Positions 16,606 to 26,041 of a DNA stretch of 58,383 nt are shown here, piece by piece; positions within the stretch are counted from its first letter, which is position 1; every line of letters begins with the position of its first letter. The position numbers and the translations under genes are program-made. The DNA lies in NCBI RefSeq assembly GCF_004296405.1, contig NZ_PSRR01000013.1:1-58383 (forward strand). Direction: 5' to 3'. The notes under the pieces were generated by a model, which saw only the letters and a list, made by a program, of their open reading frames with translations, had not been told where the DNA came from and searched no databases. This DNA comes from Bradyrhizobium sp. Leo170. Lineage in GTDB: Bacteria; Pseudomonadota; Alphaproteobacteria; Rhizobiales; Xanthobacteraceae.

Positions 16606-18075
16606 TTAACTGGCCGGCTTGCCGTCGTTCTTCGGCTTGGCCGCCGCCTTCGGCTTCGCCGGCTTGGCGGCCGGTTTGTCGCCCGCGGTGGCCGCGGGCT
16701 TCTCCGAAGGCTTTGCGGCAGCGCCGTCAGACTTGGCATTGGCGTGCCGGACCGCGGCCGGCTTCGCCGCTGGCTTGGCCTCCGGCTTTGCAGCCTGCTT
16801 GGTATCCGCCTTGGTATCTACCTTGGCCTGCTTTGCAGCCGGCTTGGCGTCGGATTTGCCATCCGATTTGGCGTCGGCAGACGCGTCCGACTTCTTGGCC
16901 GCGACATGCGTCTTCTTCTTGCGCGGCTTTGGCGTGTCCTTCTCGGTGTCCGCCGCGACCGCGGCGATCAAAGCCGCACCCGTCCGGGTCGGGCCGGTAT
17001 AGACCACGACCGGCTCGGACGGCTCCGCCGGCTGCGCCAGCAAGTCGGCGGGCTTGAAGATCGGCGGCGGCAGGTTGGCGGCGAAGAAGGTCGCGCCGGT
17101 CTCGCCGCTGCTGCTGGTGCTGCTGCTGGCGACGGTGTCCTCGTCCTCATCACTTGCGGGCCGCTTGCGCTTGGGGCCGCACATCTCATCGCGCAGGTTC
17201 GGCGGCGTAGCGTCGATCGGCGCCAGACTCTCGACTGTGCCCAGCGAAGGGCGGAGCCAGGACAGGTTGTTATTGGCAAAACCGCGATCGAGCAGTTGCG
17301 CCGCGCGCACCGCGCGCATCCGGCCCGACGAGGCGCCGAGCACCACCGCGATCAGCCGCTTGCCGTCGCGCGTCGCCGACGCCACGAGGTTGTAGCCGGA
17401 GGCGCAGATAAAGCCGGTCTTGAAACCGTCGGCGCCGGGATAGCGGCCGATCAGGCGGTTGAAGTTCTGCGTGGTCCGGCGGCCGAAGCGGATCGAGGGG
17501 ATGTGCACGAAATATTCGTATTCGGGAAGATCGCGGATGATGGCGCGGGCGAGGATCGCAAGGTCACGTGCGGAGGTGATCTGGCCGTCCGCCGGCAGCC
17601 CGTTCGGATTGACGTAGCTCGTCTGCGTCATGCCGAGCTTCTGCGCGGTCTCGTTCATCATCGCGGAGAAGCCGTCGATCGATCCGCCGACGCCTTCGGC
17701 GAGCACGACCGCCATGTCGTTGGCCGACTTCACCAGCATCATCTTCAGCGCATTGTCGACGGTGACCTGCGTGCCCGGACGGAAACCCATCTTCGACGGC
17801 GACTGCGAGGCCGCCGTCGGCGAGACCGTGAGCAGCGTGTCGAGCGAGATGCGGCCGTCCTTCACCGCCTTCAACGACACATAGGCTGTCATCAGCTTGG
17901 TGACCGATGCGGGATACCAAGGCATGGTCGCGTTGTCGGCCTGCAGCACCTTTCCGCTATCGGCTTCCACCACCAGCAGCGCCTCCGCCTTGGTCGCGCG
18001 CGGCGCAAGCGCGAGGGCCGCGGCGGCGACGAAGAGGAGAAGCGATCGGCGAAGCAGCGGGCGAAGAAGGTGCAC
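16606..18075 (-). CDS. D-alanyl-D-alanine carboxypeptidase (PBP5/DacF type) with long Ala/Lys/Pro tail
   Basis: Periplasmic penicillin-binding protein trimming peptidoglycan pentapeptides. The active site shows SxxK in PASVTKLM (Ser57, Lys60 from this start), SxN in VKSANDMAV and KTG in DGFKTGFICASG. A signal peptide (VHLLRPLLRRSLLLFVAAAA...) follows the GTG at 18075; an ATG at 18273 would add 66 residues ahead of it, so GTG is preferred, though its Shine-Dalgarno is weak. The last 150 or so residues are low-complexity Ala/Lys/Pro (KPAAKPAKPKAAAKPK), unlike the usual amphipathic membrane anchor. They may bind the wall or anionic polymers. Confidence 0.87.
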   Translation of the reverse strand: MHLLRPLLRRSLLLFVAAAALALAPRATKAEALLVVEADSGKVLQADNATMPWYPASVTKLMTAYVSLKAVKDGRISLDTLLTVSPTAASQSPSKMGFRPGTQVTVDNALKMMLVKSANDMAVVLAEGVGGSIDGFSAMMNETAQKLGMTQTSYVNPNGLPADGQITSARDLAILARAIIRDLPEYEYFVHIPSIRFGRRTTQNFNRLIGRYPGADGFKTGFICASGYNLVASATRDGKRLIAVVLGASSGRMRAVRAAQLLDRGFANNNLSWLRPSLGTVESLAPIDATPPNLRDEMCGPKRKRPASDEDEDTVASSSTSSSGETGATFFAANLPPPIFKPADLLAQPAEPSEPVVVYTGPTRTGAALIAAVAADTEKDTPKPRKKKTHVAAKKSDASADAKSDGKSDAKPAAKQAKVDTKADTKQAAKPEAKPAAKPAAVRHANAKSDGAAAKPSEKPAATAGDKPAAKPAKPKAAAKPKNDGKPAS

Positions 18076-18296
18076 TATCCTGGTCCGGTCCTGATTGAAG
18101 ACCCGCCTTGAACAAACGCCTTGGCCAAGGTGGGCTTTCAGATGTGACGTTCCGGTTTCAAGCGTGTCCGGCGCCGGCCAATTTTGCGGCGGTGCAAACC
18201 CTATACCGGGTCGCTTTTGGAGAACAGAGGCCGGGTTATTTAATCGTGGACGAAATCGGCCGAATTTCGACAATTCCGCGGCCGGTGAAGCGCGGC

Positions 18297-20075
18297 CTAT
18301 TCCGCCTGCAGGCTTGCTCGCGCGTTCTCCTGGACCATGAATTGGGCCCGCGCGAGATCGGCAAAACGGCCGCCTTTTGCGACGAGTTCATCGAAAGTTC
18401 CGCTTTCGATCACCCTGCCGTTGTCGAACATCAGGATGCGGGTGGCGTGGCGGATGGTGGAGAGGCGATGCGCGATCACGAAGGTGGTGCGGCCTTTCAT
18501 CACTTCATCGAGAGCGGCGTTGACCTTGGCCTCGGTGACGGCATCCAGCGCGCTGGTGGCCTCGTCCAGGATCAGGATCGGCGGGTCCTTGAGCAGCGCG
18601 CGGGCGATCGACAGGCGCTGCCGCTCGCCGCCCGACAGCATGCGGCCGCGCTCGCCGGCATGGGTGTCGAATCCCTTCTCGCTGCGCTCGATGAATTCCA
18701 GCGCCTGCGCCCGCGCCGCGGCCGTGCGAAGTTCCTCGTCGGTGGCATCAGGTTTGCCGACGCGCAGGTTCTCGGCGAGCGAGCGGTTGAACAACAGCGC
18801 CTCCTGGAACACCACGCCGATGTTCCTGCGCAGCGCGGTCAGCTTCAGCGCGCGGATATCCATGCCGTCGATCTTGATGATGCCCGACTGCGGATCGAAG
18901 GCGCGGTGCAGCAGCGCGATCGCGGTCGACTTGCCGGCGCCGGTCGAGCCGACCAGCGCGATGGTCTGGCCAGGCAGCGCGGTGAAGGTCAGATCCTCCA
19001 CCGCCGGACGCTTGCCGTCGTAGGAGAAGGAGACGTCGTTGAATTCGATGAGGCCCGACAGCCGGCCTGCATCCATCGCGCCGGGACGGTCGCGCACCGC
19101 CGGCACCGCGTCCAGCACGTTGAAAAATTCCTTCAAGCGCGGCGCTTCCATGAACACGTTGTTGATGAAGCCCACCACCTGCTCGAGCTTCTGGATCAGC
19201 ATGGTCGCGAAGGAGACGAACATCACGATCTCGCCGACCGAGGTCAGTCCTTGCTGGTTCAGCACGATGCCGACCGTGAAGATCGCAAGCACGGTGATGG
19301 TGGTGGAGGCGCGCGTGATCACAGTCACCAGCGCCCACCACGACAACACGGGCATTTGCGCGGCGAGCAGCTTGTCGGCGACGAAGCGCAGGCCCTGCAC
19401 TTCCGAGTCGATGCGGACGAAGCTCTGCACCAGCGCGACATTGCCGAGCGCGTCGGAGGCGCGCGCGGAGAGATCGCTGTAGTGCTCCTCGACCTCGCTC
19501 TGCATGCCGTAGGTCTTGCGTACCACCAGCGTGGTCAGCACGGTGAAGACGACGCAGAGCGCGAACAGGAGGATCGCGAGTCGCCAGTTGATGTAGAGCG
19601 AGAGCGGCAACAGCACGACCAGCGACAGGATCGCGGCAAAATGCTCGCGGAAGAAGCCGAGCCAGAGCCGCCACAGCGCGTCCGTGCCGTTCAGCATCAC
19701 TTTCATCAGCCGTCCCGAATGGGTGCCGGTGTGAAAGGTCAATGGCAGTTGCAGGATGTGCTCGAAATAATCAGTCAAAACCGCCTGCCGCTGGCGATGC
19801 GCGAGCCGGTCGGCATGCAGCGCCACGATGGCGCTACACCCGATCGTGAACAGGCCGAACGCGACCCAGGCCGCGAGCAGCGGCCATGGCGAGGTGGACG
19901 CGATCAGTCCGGTGACCGGCTTGCCCGAGAGCACGTCGACGATCTTGCCGAACAGCACCGGCTCGGCGAATTGCGCGCAGGCGAGCAAGAGATTGGCGCC
20001 GGCCAGGATCCAGCCGAGCCGCGCCTCCTTGCCGAGCAATTCGAGCACGCGAACATAAAGACGAAGCAGCGACAT
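18297..20075 (-). CDS. ndvA: Glucan ABC exporter, fused permease/ATPase (NdvA/ChvA-like)
   Basis: Inner-membrane half-transporter of 592 residues that in rhizobia exports cyclic beta-glucan to the periplasm. Residues 1-320 carry six membrane segments. The ATPase part has Walker [10 protein letters not shown], signature [16 protein letters not shown], Walker [13 protein letters not shown] and the H-loop VIAHRLST. The N-terminus ([15 protein letters not shown]) and the whole length agree with NdvA/ChvA rather than with MsbA. No glucan synthase (ndvB) is in the window, so the substrate is by homology. A family B repeat follows its start upstream. Confidence 0.87.
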   Translation of the reverse strand: MSLLRLYVRVLELLGKEARLGWILAGANLLLACAQFAEPVLFGKIVDVLSGKPVTGLIASTSPWPLLAAWVAFGLFTIGCSAIVALHADRLAHRQRQAVLTDYFEHILQLPLTFHTGTHSGRLMKVMLNGTDALWRLWLGFFREHFAAILSLVVLLPLSLYINWRLAILLFALCVVFTVLTTLVVRKTYGMQSEVEEHYSDLSARASDALGNVALVQSFVRIDSEVQGLRFVADKLLAAQMPVLSWWALVTVITRASTTITVLAIFTVGIVLNQQGLTSVGEIVMFVSFATMLIQKLEQVVGFINNVFMEAPRLKEFFNVLDAVPAVRDRPGAMDAGRLSGLIEFNDVSFSYDGKRPAVEDLTFTALPGQTIALVGSTGAGKSTAIALLHRAFDPQSGIIKIDGMDIRALKLTALRRNIGVVFQEALLFNRSLAENLRVGKPDATDEELRTAAARAQALEFIERSEKGFDTHAGERGRMLSGGERQRLSIARALLKDPPILILDEATSALDAVTEAKVNAALDEVMKGRTTFVIAHRLSTIRHATRILMFDNGRVIESGTFDELVAKGGRFADLARAQFMVQENARASLQAE

Positions 20076-20142
20076 GCCGCCATTCTAATCCGGGATTACG
20101 TGCAAGAACCAGAGCGCGATGCTCTTTCCCGCCGTTTCTCCA

Positions 20143-20227
20143 CGTCATTGCGAGCGGAGCGAAGTAATCCATATCTCCGCTTGCGGAGGCGTGGATTGCT
20201 TCGTCGCTGTCGCTCCTCGCAATGACG
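20143..20227. repeat. Palindromic intergenic repeat, family B, second copy
   Basis: Same arms as 13512-13595 with a small TCGCTGTCGCTCC variation in the right arm. It lies between ndvA and the upstream binding-protein gene, which are on the same strand. Confidence 0.85.
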
Positions 20228-20246
20228 GGCGCGGCGCTACTCTTGC

Positions 20247-21305
20247 TCAATTCACCACGCGCGCGTCGGCCGGCGGCAGGAATGCGTCATCGAAAATATC
20301 CGCCGCGGTCGGCCGCTTCTGGAATTTGAAATCCTCCGCGATCTGGTCGATCGACCGCTCGAACCTGACCGTATCGATGCCGCCGAGGCCGTGCTGCTTC
20401 ACTTCCGCGGTGAGGATGTTGTCGCCGATGATGGCGCGCAGCCGCTCGGATTCCAGTTCGCGTGAGCCGGCATCCATGCGGCTCACCACTTCGGTGACCG
20501 CTCGTGCGGGTTCCTTGATCGCAAGATGTGTTCCCGTGATCACCGCCCGCATAAAGCCCTTCACGGCCTCGGGCTTGGCGGCTGCCAAGTTCGGGTTGAC
20601 GATCAGCGCGGCGCCATAGGCCTCGCAGCCGTAGTCGGCGAAGCGCAGCACTGCGAGATCGTCCGCCGGCACGCCGCGATCGCGCAGGTTGATCGCCGAC
20701 AGATAGGAGAAGCCGGTGACCGCGTCGACCTGTCCCGCCGACAGCATCGGCTCGCGGACCGCGGCGCTGATGCTGTTCTGCTTCACGCTTTGCGGCTTGA
20801 TGCCGTTCTGCCTGGCGACCGCGGGCCACAGCCGGATCGAGAGATCGCCTTCGGCGACGCCGAGATTCTTGCCCTCGATATCGGAGAGCGCACGGATGCC
20901 GCGGCTCCTGCGCGCGATGATGGCGTAGGGCGCGTGGTTGAACAGCACGAAGATCGCCTTGACCGGTGCGGCGCCATTCCGGTCGCGCGCGCGGATCAGC
21001 GTGTTGATGTCGACCAGCGCGAAATCGCTCATCCCCGCGCTGACGCGCCCGATCGCGTCCTGCGATCCGCCCGCGATGTTGGTGGTGACCGCAAGCCCCT
21101 CCGCGCCGAACGATCCGCCGACGCCTGCCATCACGAAGGGCGACACCGCCGCGTCGATCGGGCGGTCGAGCGTAAGCTGGATCGTGATCGGCTGCTTGGC
21201 GACGCCTGCGCTCTGCGCGCGGCTTGCGCGAGAGCACAGGCTGGCGCCGAGGCCGATTGCAAGGCCCAGGAAATCGCGGCGGGTGGAAGTTGAGGTTACG
21301 CGCAT
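20247..21305 (-). CDS. Tat-exported ABC substrate-binding protein (NMT1/SsuA-like)
   Basis: Periplasmic binding protein of 352 residues of the nitrate/sulfonate/pyrimidine-precursor group. The N-terminus has a twin-arginine signal, TSTRRDFLGLAIGLG, cut after a SRA site. The mature protein carries the NMT1-like features ITIQLTLDRPIDAAVSPFVM and GGSQDAIGRVSAGMSDFALV, which describe the lobe with the ligand pocket. No permease or ATPase gene lies next to it, so its transporter is elsewhere or it is an orphan. Ligand unknown. Confidence 0.82.
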   Translation of the reverse strand: MRVTSTSTRRDFLGLAIGLGASLCSRASRAQSAGVAKQPITIQLTLDRPIDAAVSPFVMAGVGGSFGAEGLAVTTNIAGGSQDAIGRVSAGMSDFALVDINTLIRARDRNGAAPVKAIFVLFNHAPYAIIARRSRGIRALSDIEGKNLGVAEGDLSIRLWPAVARQNGIKPQSVKQNSISAAVREPMLSAGQVDAVTGFSYLSAINLRDRGVPADDLAVLRFADYGCEAYGAALIVNPNLAAAKPEAVKGFMRAVITGTHLAIKEPARAVTEVVSRMDAGSRELESERLRAIIGDNILTAEVKQHGLGGIDTVRFERSIDQIAEDFKFQKRPTAADIFDDAFLPPADARVVN

Positions 21306-21544
21306 GATGACGTCAGGAGACGCGAGACAATCTGTCGCGCTGGGTATGTCTGTTTCGTGACACCGAACGCGCGTTTTCGCCCGTTCAGCGGTGCCATTCT
21401 GCCGCTTCTAACCTGAATGCTTGATGACTGCCACGATTTCGCCAGGGATCGTTCAGCCTGCGTTTGGTTTGGGGAACTTAGGATCGCACCCGTGGTTGGC
21501 TATGAGTGGCCCGACGGGCCGAGCTTCCACGGAGGACTACTCAG

Positions 21545-21982
21545 ATGTTTGCGCGAAAAGGTGTGTTTTCATCGATCGGCCGCGCAGCCGCACTGGCTAC
21601 CGTCGCGGCGGTCGCGCTGACGGCGGTCGAGCCGTCGATGGCCTATGCGGGCTCGGCCCCGAAGGCCAAGGAGGTCACCAAGCAGGTCACGGCGCAGACC
21701 GGCACCAGCGACGTCACCGATATCAGCGCCCGCCGGCGATATTATCGCGGCGGTGGTGGCGGCGCGGCTGCTGCGGCAGCCTTTGCCGGCATCGTCGGTG
21801 CGGGGCTTGCGATCGCCGCCGCCCAGAACCGCCGCGATTACTATGATTCCTACGGCTACTATGGTGGCGGCCCGGTCTATTACGGTGGCCCGGCCTATTA
21901 TGGCGGCGGCCCGTATTACTACGGCGGCGGCTATGGCCGCGGCGTGCCGTACTATCGCGGTCACCCGCTCGCGAGCTGGTAA
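21545..21982 (+). CDS. Secreted Gly/Tyr-rich hypothetical protein
   Basis: A 145-residue exported protein. The signal peptide starts MFARKGVFSSIGRAAALATV and ends at AYA. A hydrophobic Ala/Gly patch (AAAAAAFAGIVGAGLAIAAA) is followed by about 50 residues rich in Tyr and Gly (YYGGGPVYYGGPAYYGGG). Such proteins are common in Bradyrhizobium and are probably surface or envelope associated; function unknown. The ATG at 21545 is chosen for the signal peptide. A clear terminator follows. Confidence 0.78.
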   Translation: MFARKGVFSSIGRAAALATVAAVALTAVEPSMAYAGSAPKAKEVTKQVTAQTGTSDVTDISARRRYYRGGGGGAAAAAAFAGIVGAGLAIAAAQNRRDYYDSYGYYGGGPVYYGGPAYYGGGPYYYGGGYGRGVPYYRGHPLASW

Positions 21983-22005
21983 ACGCGATTTTGATCGAGA
22001 TGAGG

Positions 22006-22036
22006 CCACCGGCCCGCGCGGCCGGTGGATTTTTTT
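22006..22036 (+). terminator. Rho-independent terminator
   Basis: CCACCGGCC and GGCCGGTGG pair around CGCGC and are followed by seven T residues. It ends the Gly/Tyr-rich gene just upstream. Confidence 0.9.
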
Positions 22037-22092
22037 CGCCCATTGGCCAGCATGTTAACACGCTGGCCAGAGGTTTGAATTAGGCTTGAGGA

Positions 22093-22491
22093 ATGAGTGA
22101 TTCGCTCGATCGGCTCTATCAGGCGGTTCTCGCGGCCCGGCATCTTGATCCGGCGACGTCGCGCACCGCCCGATTGTTTCAGCGCGGGCCGTCAAAAATG
22201 GCCAAGAAGCTGGCCGAGGAAGCGATCGAGGTCGTGATCGACGCCCTCAGCGGCAAGACCGACGCCGTGGTGCGCGAGAGCGCCGACCTTCTCTATAACC
22301 TGACTGTTTTGTGGGCAGCCGCCGGGGTGAAGCCGGAGGATGTCTGGAAAGAGATGGAACGGCGCGAGCATTTACTCGGAATCGCCGAAAAACTGCCGAA
22401 GACCGGAGCCAGGCTGGCCAAGCCGTCGGCCGAGCCGGTCGTGCGGCGGCGAATTGTCGCGCTCGAAAGCAGCCTGCGGAAGCGGCGCTGA
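22093..22491 (+). CDS. hisE: Phosphoribosyl-ATP pyrophosphohydrolase (HisE-like)
   Basis: Second step of histidine synthesis, removing pyrophosphate from phosphoribosyl-ATP; 132 residues. The MazG-like metal site is visible: KLAEEAIEVVIDAL and RESADLLYNLTVLWAAAGV supply the acidic residues. Usual HisE is about 105 residues; this one has a basic C-terminal tail (VVRRRIVALESSLRKRR). It is alone, without hisF, hisA or hisI, so it may be a second copy or have another nucleotide substrate. Confidence 0.83.
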   Translation: MSDSLDRLYQAVLAARHLDPATSRTARLFQRGPSKMAKKLAEEAIEVVIDALSGKTDAVVRESADLLYNLTVLWAAAGVKPEDVWKEMERREHLLGIAEKLPKTGARLAKPSAEPVVRRRIVALESSLRKRR

Positions 22492-22553
22492 CCCGCCAAC
22501 AATCCTCTTTTGCCGGCATGGACAAATGCGCTCCATGATGGTTGATCGCGCCC

Positions 22554-23135
22554 ATGCTGAAACGGATCTACGACTGGTGCATCGACGCCGCCGACAAACC
22601 CTACGCGCTGTGGATTTTGGCCGCCGTCGCCTTCGCTGAGAGCTCATTCTTCCCGGTTCCGCCCGACATCATGCTGCTGCCGATGTCGCTGGCGCAGCCG
22701 AGGCGCGCCTGGTGGTTCGCCACCGTCTGCACGATCGCGTCGGTCGCCGGCGGCGTGCTCGGCTACGCCATCGGCGCGCTGCTCTATGACTCGGTCGGCC
22801 ATTGGCTGATCACCATCTACGGCCTCGGCGACAAGGTGGACGCCTTCCGCGCCTCCTATGCCGAATGGGGCGCGGTGATCATCCTGCTCAAGGGCCTGAC
22901 CCCGATCCCCTATAAGCTCGTCACCATCACCTCGGGCTTCGCCGGCTATAACATCTGGCTGTTCATCCTGTGCTCCATCGTCGCGCGCGGTGGCCGCTTC
23001 TTCATTGTCGCGGTCCTGCTCAACCGCTACGGCGATTTCATTCGCAAGGAATTGGAGAAGCGGCTGGGCTTCTGGGTCGCAATCGGCGCGATCGTGCTGG
23101 TGCTCGGCTTCTACATCGCCTTCAAGCTGGTTTAG
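22554..23135 (+). CDS. YqaA-family membrane protein (DedA/VTT-like)
   Basis: A 193-residue inner-membrane protein with about five hydrophobic segments. The VTT/SNARE-associated region shows FAESSFFPVPPDIMLLPMSL near the N-terminus and LLKGLTPIPYKLVTITSGFA in the middle, both typical of YqaA. Relatives of DedA act in lipid movement and envelope homeostasis; the exact role here is unknown. The ATG at 22554 is chosen over an upstream TTG. It follows hisE by about 60 bases. Confidence 0.87.
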   Translation: MLKRIYDWCIDAADKPYALWILAAVAFAESSFFPVPPDIMLLPMSLAQPRRAWWFATVCTIASVAGGVLGYAIGALLYDSVGHWLITIYGLGDKVDAFRASYAEWGAVIILLKGLTPIPYKLVTITSGFAGYNIWLFILCSIVARGGRFFIVAVLLNRYGDFIRKELEKRLGFWVAIGAIVLVLGFYIAFKLV

Positions 23136-23317
23136 CGCGCGCGAGAACTCTCTCCCCTCATGGTGAGGAGGCGCGAAGCGCCGTCTCGAACCATGAGGCC
23201 CAATCGAGCCCGTGGCCCATCCCTCGAGACGCGCGCTAAGCGTGCTCCTCGGGATGAGGGTGGTAGGTGTGGCGCAAAGCGCTTTGCCGTGTCGTCGTCC
23301 TCGGGTTACGCTTCGGC

Positions 23318-23872
23318 ATGCTTGATCGAGTCGAGCTTTCGTTTCGCATCGGACCGCCCGTCGCCAAGGCGGCCGTTGTCGTGTCGACGCTGATGCTCGC
23401 CTCCGATCTCGCTTTTGCGTAAGCCGCGCCTCCAATCTCGCTCGGTGTCCAGTCACAGCCCCAGCCGAACCAAGCTCCGCCGCCTGAGCGCGAGGAGAAC
23501 CCGGGCCTCATCAACGAGATCAGCAAGCTGTTCGAAAAGTCCAAGTCGATCCTGCCGTCCTTGAAGAGCCCGGGCGAGACGGTTGATGATCTCAACGCCC
23601 GCGCCAAGGATGCGGGCGAGGGCCTGTCTGCTCTCACAAGACCGTCATTGATTGTCACCGGCCGCGCGGCCTGCCTGGTCGCAGCCAACGGCGCGCCGGA
23701 CTGCAAGGCCGGCGCCGACAAGCTCTGCCAGAGCAAGGGCTACAAGGAAGGCAAGAGCCTGGACACCGATGCGGCCGAGAAATGCTCGCCGATCGTGTTC
23801 GTTCCCGGCCACAAGCGCAGACCCAATGACTGCCGGACGGAAAATTTCGTCACGCGGGCGATCTGCCAATAG
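23318..23872 (+). pseudogene. Secreted hypothetical protein interrupted by an in-frame TAA
   Basis: One frame from ATG 23318 to the stop at 23872 reads as a 184-residue exported protein except for a single TAA at 23420-23422. The stop falls exactly at the signal-peptide end (DLAFA then stop then AAPPISLGVQSQP), where CAA would give the common AFA-Q cleavage site. The rest (ENPGLINEISKLFEKSKSIL ... FVTRAICQ) has six Cys residues and reads as a real protein. An internal start at 23561 would give 103 residues without a signal. It is either a recent nonsense mutation or a base error. Family not recognised. Confidence 0.65.
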
Positions 23873-23887
23873 CGCTCTGTAGCTCTC

Positions 23888-23979
23888 GTAGCCCGGGTGG
23901 AGCGCCAGCGTAACCCGGGTCCGCTCGCAGATGCGGACACAGACGTCCCGGGTTACGCGTTCCGCTCCACCCGGGCTAC
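23888..23979. repeat. Palindromic intergenic repeat, family D variant
   Basis: GTAGCCCGGGTGGAGCG and its complement at the end, with the inner arm TAACCCGGG/CCCGGGTTA. It is related to 1166-1236 and 33690-33774 but has GTGG for ATGG. It lies right after the broken gene. Confidence 0.75.
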
Positions 23980-24090
23980 GGCAATAGCGCGAAAACGCAA
24001 TACTTGACACTGGAAAGATTGCCTTGCTGGTATGATGTCTGGCATCTTTGGCCTAGTCTCTCTTCCCAGCTAATCGAAGGATCTTCTCTG

Positions 24091-25059
24091 ATGTCCATGC
24101 CTGCCTTGTTCAAGGGCCGTCTGTCGATTCCAGTGATCGGTGCGCCACTGTTCATCATCTCCGTGCCTGATCTCGTGATCGCGCAGTGCAAGGCCGGCGT
24201 GGTCGGATCGTTTCCGTCGCTGAACGCGCGGCCGCCGGAGTTGCTCGACGAATGGCTGGGGCGCATCAAGGAAGAGCTCGCGGCCTATGACAGGGCGCAT
24301 CCCGAACGGCCCTCGGCGCCGTTCGCGGTCAATCAGATCGTGCACAAGTCGAACAACCGGCTCGATCATGATCTCGCGCTCTGCGAGAAGCACAAGGTGC
24401 CGATGATCATCTCCTCGCTTGGCGCGCGCGAGGAGCTCAATCAGGCCGTGCACAATTGGGGCGGCATCGTCTTCCACGACGTGATCAATCAGAAGTTCGC
24501 CCACAAGGCGATCGAGAAGGGCGCCGACGGCCTGATCCTGGTGGCGGCCGGCGCGGGCGGCCATGCCGGCACGCTGTCGCCGTTCCCCTTCGTTGCGGAG
24601 ACGCGGCAGTGGTTCGACGGTCCGATCGCGCTGTCGGGCGCGATGGGCAACGGCAAGGCGATCCGCGCCGCGCGCATCCTCGGCGCCGACTTCGCCTATA
24701 TCGGCTCGGCCTTCATCGCGACGAAGGAAGCGAATGCGGTCGAAGGCTACAAGAGCATGATCACCGGCTCGGCCGCCGAAGACATCGTCTATTCCAACCT
24801 GTTCACCGGCGTGCACGGCAATTACCTGAAGCCGTCGATCGTCGCCGCCGGCATGGACCCGGACAATCTGCCGGCCTCCGATCCCTCCAAGATGAGCTTC
24901 GGCACCGACGCCTCCGGCGAGCGGGCGAAGCCGAAAGCCTGGAAGGAGATCTGGGGCTCAGGCCAGGGTGTCGGCAGCGTCGAAAAGATCGTGCCCGCCG
25001 CCGAACTGATCGCGCGCTTCAAGAAGGAATACGAGGAAGCGGTCGATCCGGCATTGTGA
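24091..25059 (+). CDS. Nitronate monooxygenase (NPD/2-nitropropane dioxygenase-like) 1
   Basis: FMN-dependent TIM-barrel enzyme of 322 residues; members oxidise alkyl nitronates, but many act on unknown substrates. Visible features: IPVIGAPLFIISVPDLVIAQ at the start, the flavin-phosphate region ADGLILVAAGAGGHAGTLSP, and SGAMGNGKAIRAARILGADF with YIGSAFIATKE. A paralogue lies at 32730-33692. The ATG at 24091 follows AAGGATC. A TTGACA at 24004 and TATGAT at 24031 are seen upstream but with a long 21-base spacer. Confidence 0.87.
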   Translation: MSMPALFKGRLSIPVIGAPLFIISVPDLVIAQCKAGVVGSFPSLNARPPELLDEWLGRIKEELAAYDRAHPERPSAPFAVNQIVHKSNNRLDHDLALCEKHKVPMIISSLGAREELNQAVHNWGGIVFHDVINQKFAHKAIEKGADGLILVAAGAGGHAGTLSPFPFVAETRQWFDGPIALSGAMGNGKAIRAARILGADFAYIGSAFIATKEANAVEGYKSMITGSAAEDIVYSNLFTGVHGNYLKPSIVAAGMDPDNLPASDPSKMSFGTDASGERAKPKAWKEIWGSGQGVGSVEKIVPAAELIARFKKEYEEAVDPAL

Positions 25060-25068
25060 TCAATCAAT

Positions 25069-25100
25069 TGGCGGTCCCGGCGTTGCGCACGGGACCGCCA
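25069..25100. terminator. Hairpin between convergent genes
   Basis: TGGCGGTCCCG and CGGGACCGCCA pair perfectly around a 10-base loop just after the NPD gene and before the end of the convergent SDR gene. No long T-tract. Confidence 0.65.
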
Positions 25101-25112
25101 GTGCTTTCCTGA

Positions 25113-25940
25113 TCAGGCAACGTCGGTGGAAAGCGAAAGGTCCCTCCACGCTTCGAAGTCGGCCTGAAGCGCCTTGATCTTCTCCTCGACCAGCCGCACG
25201 GCGTCGCTGCCAAGCAGAAGATGCGCGGGCGGATCATCCGACATCGCGACCTTCAACATCGCCTGCGCGGCCTTCGCGGGATCGCCGATCTGCTTGCCGC
25301 TATATTCCATGCGGCGCTGGCGCGCCGGGTTCATCACCTGGTCGTAGTCGGAAATCGATCGCGCCGCCCGCACCAGCGATCGTCCCGCCCAGTCGGTGCG
25401 GAAGCCGCCCGGCTCGATCGCCGTCACCTTGATGCCAAGGTCCTTCACTTCCTTGCCGACCGTCTCCGAAATCCCCTCCAGCGCGAACTTGCTGCCGTGG
25501 TAGTAGCTCAGGCCGGGAAACGTCATGATGCCGCCCATCGAGGTGACGTTGAGGATGTGCCCGGAGCGCCGCTTGCGCATGTAAGGCAGCACCGCCTGCA
25601 TCATGGCCACCGCGCCGAACACGTTGACCTCGAACTGGTGGCGCAAATTCTCGATCGAGGACTCTTCCAGGATGCCCTCGTGGCCATAGCCGGCATTGTT
25701 CACGAGCACGTCGATCGGGCCGATGCTGCGCTCGATCTCAGCGACCGCAGGGGCGACCCTGCTGGTGTTGGCGACGTCGAGAATCACGGCGTGCGCGCCT
25801 TTGCCGAGTTTCTCGAAATTCTCCTGGTCGCTTTGCTTCCGCACGGTGCCGGCGACCGTGTGGCCTTCCCGCAGGGCAGCTTCGGCCAGTGCGCGGCCGA
25901 AGCCGGTGGAAACGCCTGTGATGAGGAATGTCTTTGCCAT
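25113..25940 (-). CDS. SDR-family oxidoreductase
   Basis: A 275-residue classical SDR. The cofactor loop is ITGVSTGFGRALAEAAL, followed by the VNNAGYGHEG motif, the catalytic Ser in NVTSMGGIM, and YYHGSK with the Tyr and Lys. The long C-terminal part (GGFRTDWAGRSL...) fits the retinol-dehydrogenase-like group common in proteobacteria. It is divergent from a LysR gene across a 101-base gap, a layout that usually means the LysR protein regulates it. Substrate unknown. Confidence 0.9.
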   Translation of the reverse strand: MAKTFLITGVSTGFGRALAEAALREGHTVAGTVRKQSDQENFEKLGKGAHAVILDVANTSRVAPAVAEIERSIGPIDVLVNNAGYGHEGILEESSIENLRHQFEVNVFGAVAMMQAVLPYMRKRRSGHILNVTSMGGIMTFPGLSYYHGSKFALEGISETVGKEVKDLGIKVTAIEPGGFRTDWAGRSLVRAARSISDYDQVMNPARQRRMEYSGKQIGDPAKAAQAMLKVAMSDDPPAHLLLGSDAVRLVEEKIKALQADFEAWRDLSLSTDVA

Positions 25941-25985
25941 CTGTGATGTCCTTTCGGCCCAAATCCCGGATCACAGATAGGCGGA

Positions 25986-25998
25986 TTGATTAATGCAA
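25986..25998. promoter_or_regulatory. Putative LysR operator (T-N11-A dyad)
   Basis: TTGATTAATGCAA fits the LysR consensus T-N11-A with a TTG/CAA dyad. It sits in the middle of the gap between the SDR start (25940) and the LysR start (26042), where an auto- and co-regulating site is expected. Assigned by pattern and place only. Confidence 0.5.
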
Positions 25999-26041
25999 CA
26001 ATCGGCATAAATTGACATGACCTGATGCAGAATATCGAACA

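Noticed and set aside
18108..20225. Open frame of 705 residues opposite ndvA
   Set aside because: It covers an ABC exporter with all its ATPase motifs on the other strand; the composition is that of an antisense frame.
24004..24036. Sigma-70 promoter before the first NPD gene
   Set aside because: TTGACA and TATGAT are present, but the 21-base spacer is too long for a confident call.
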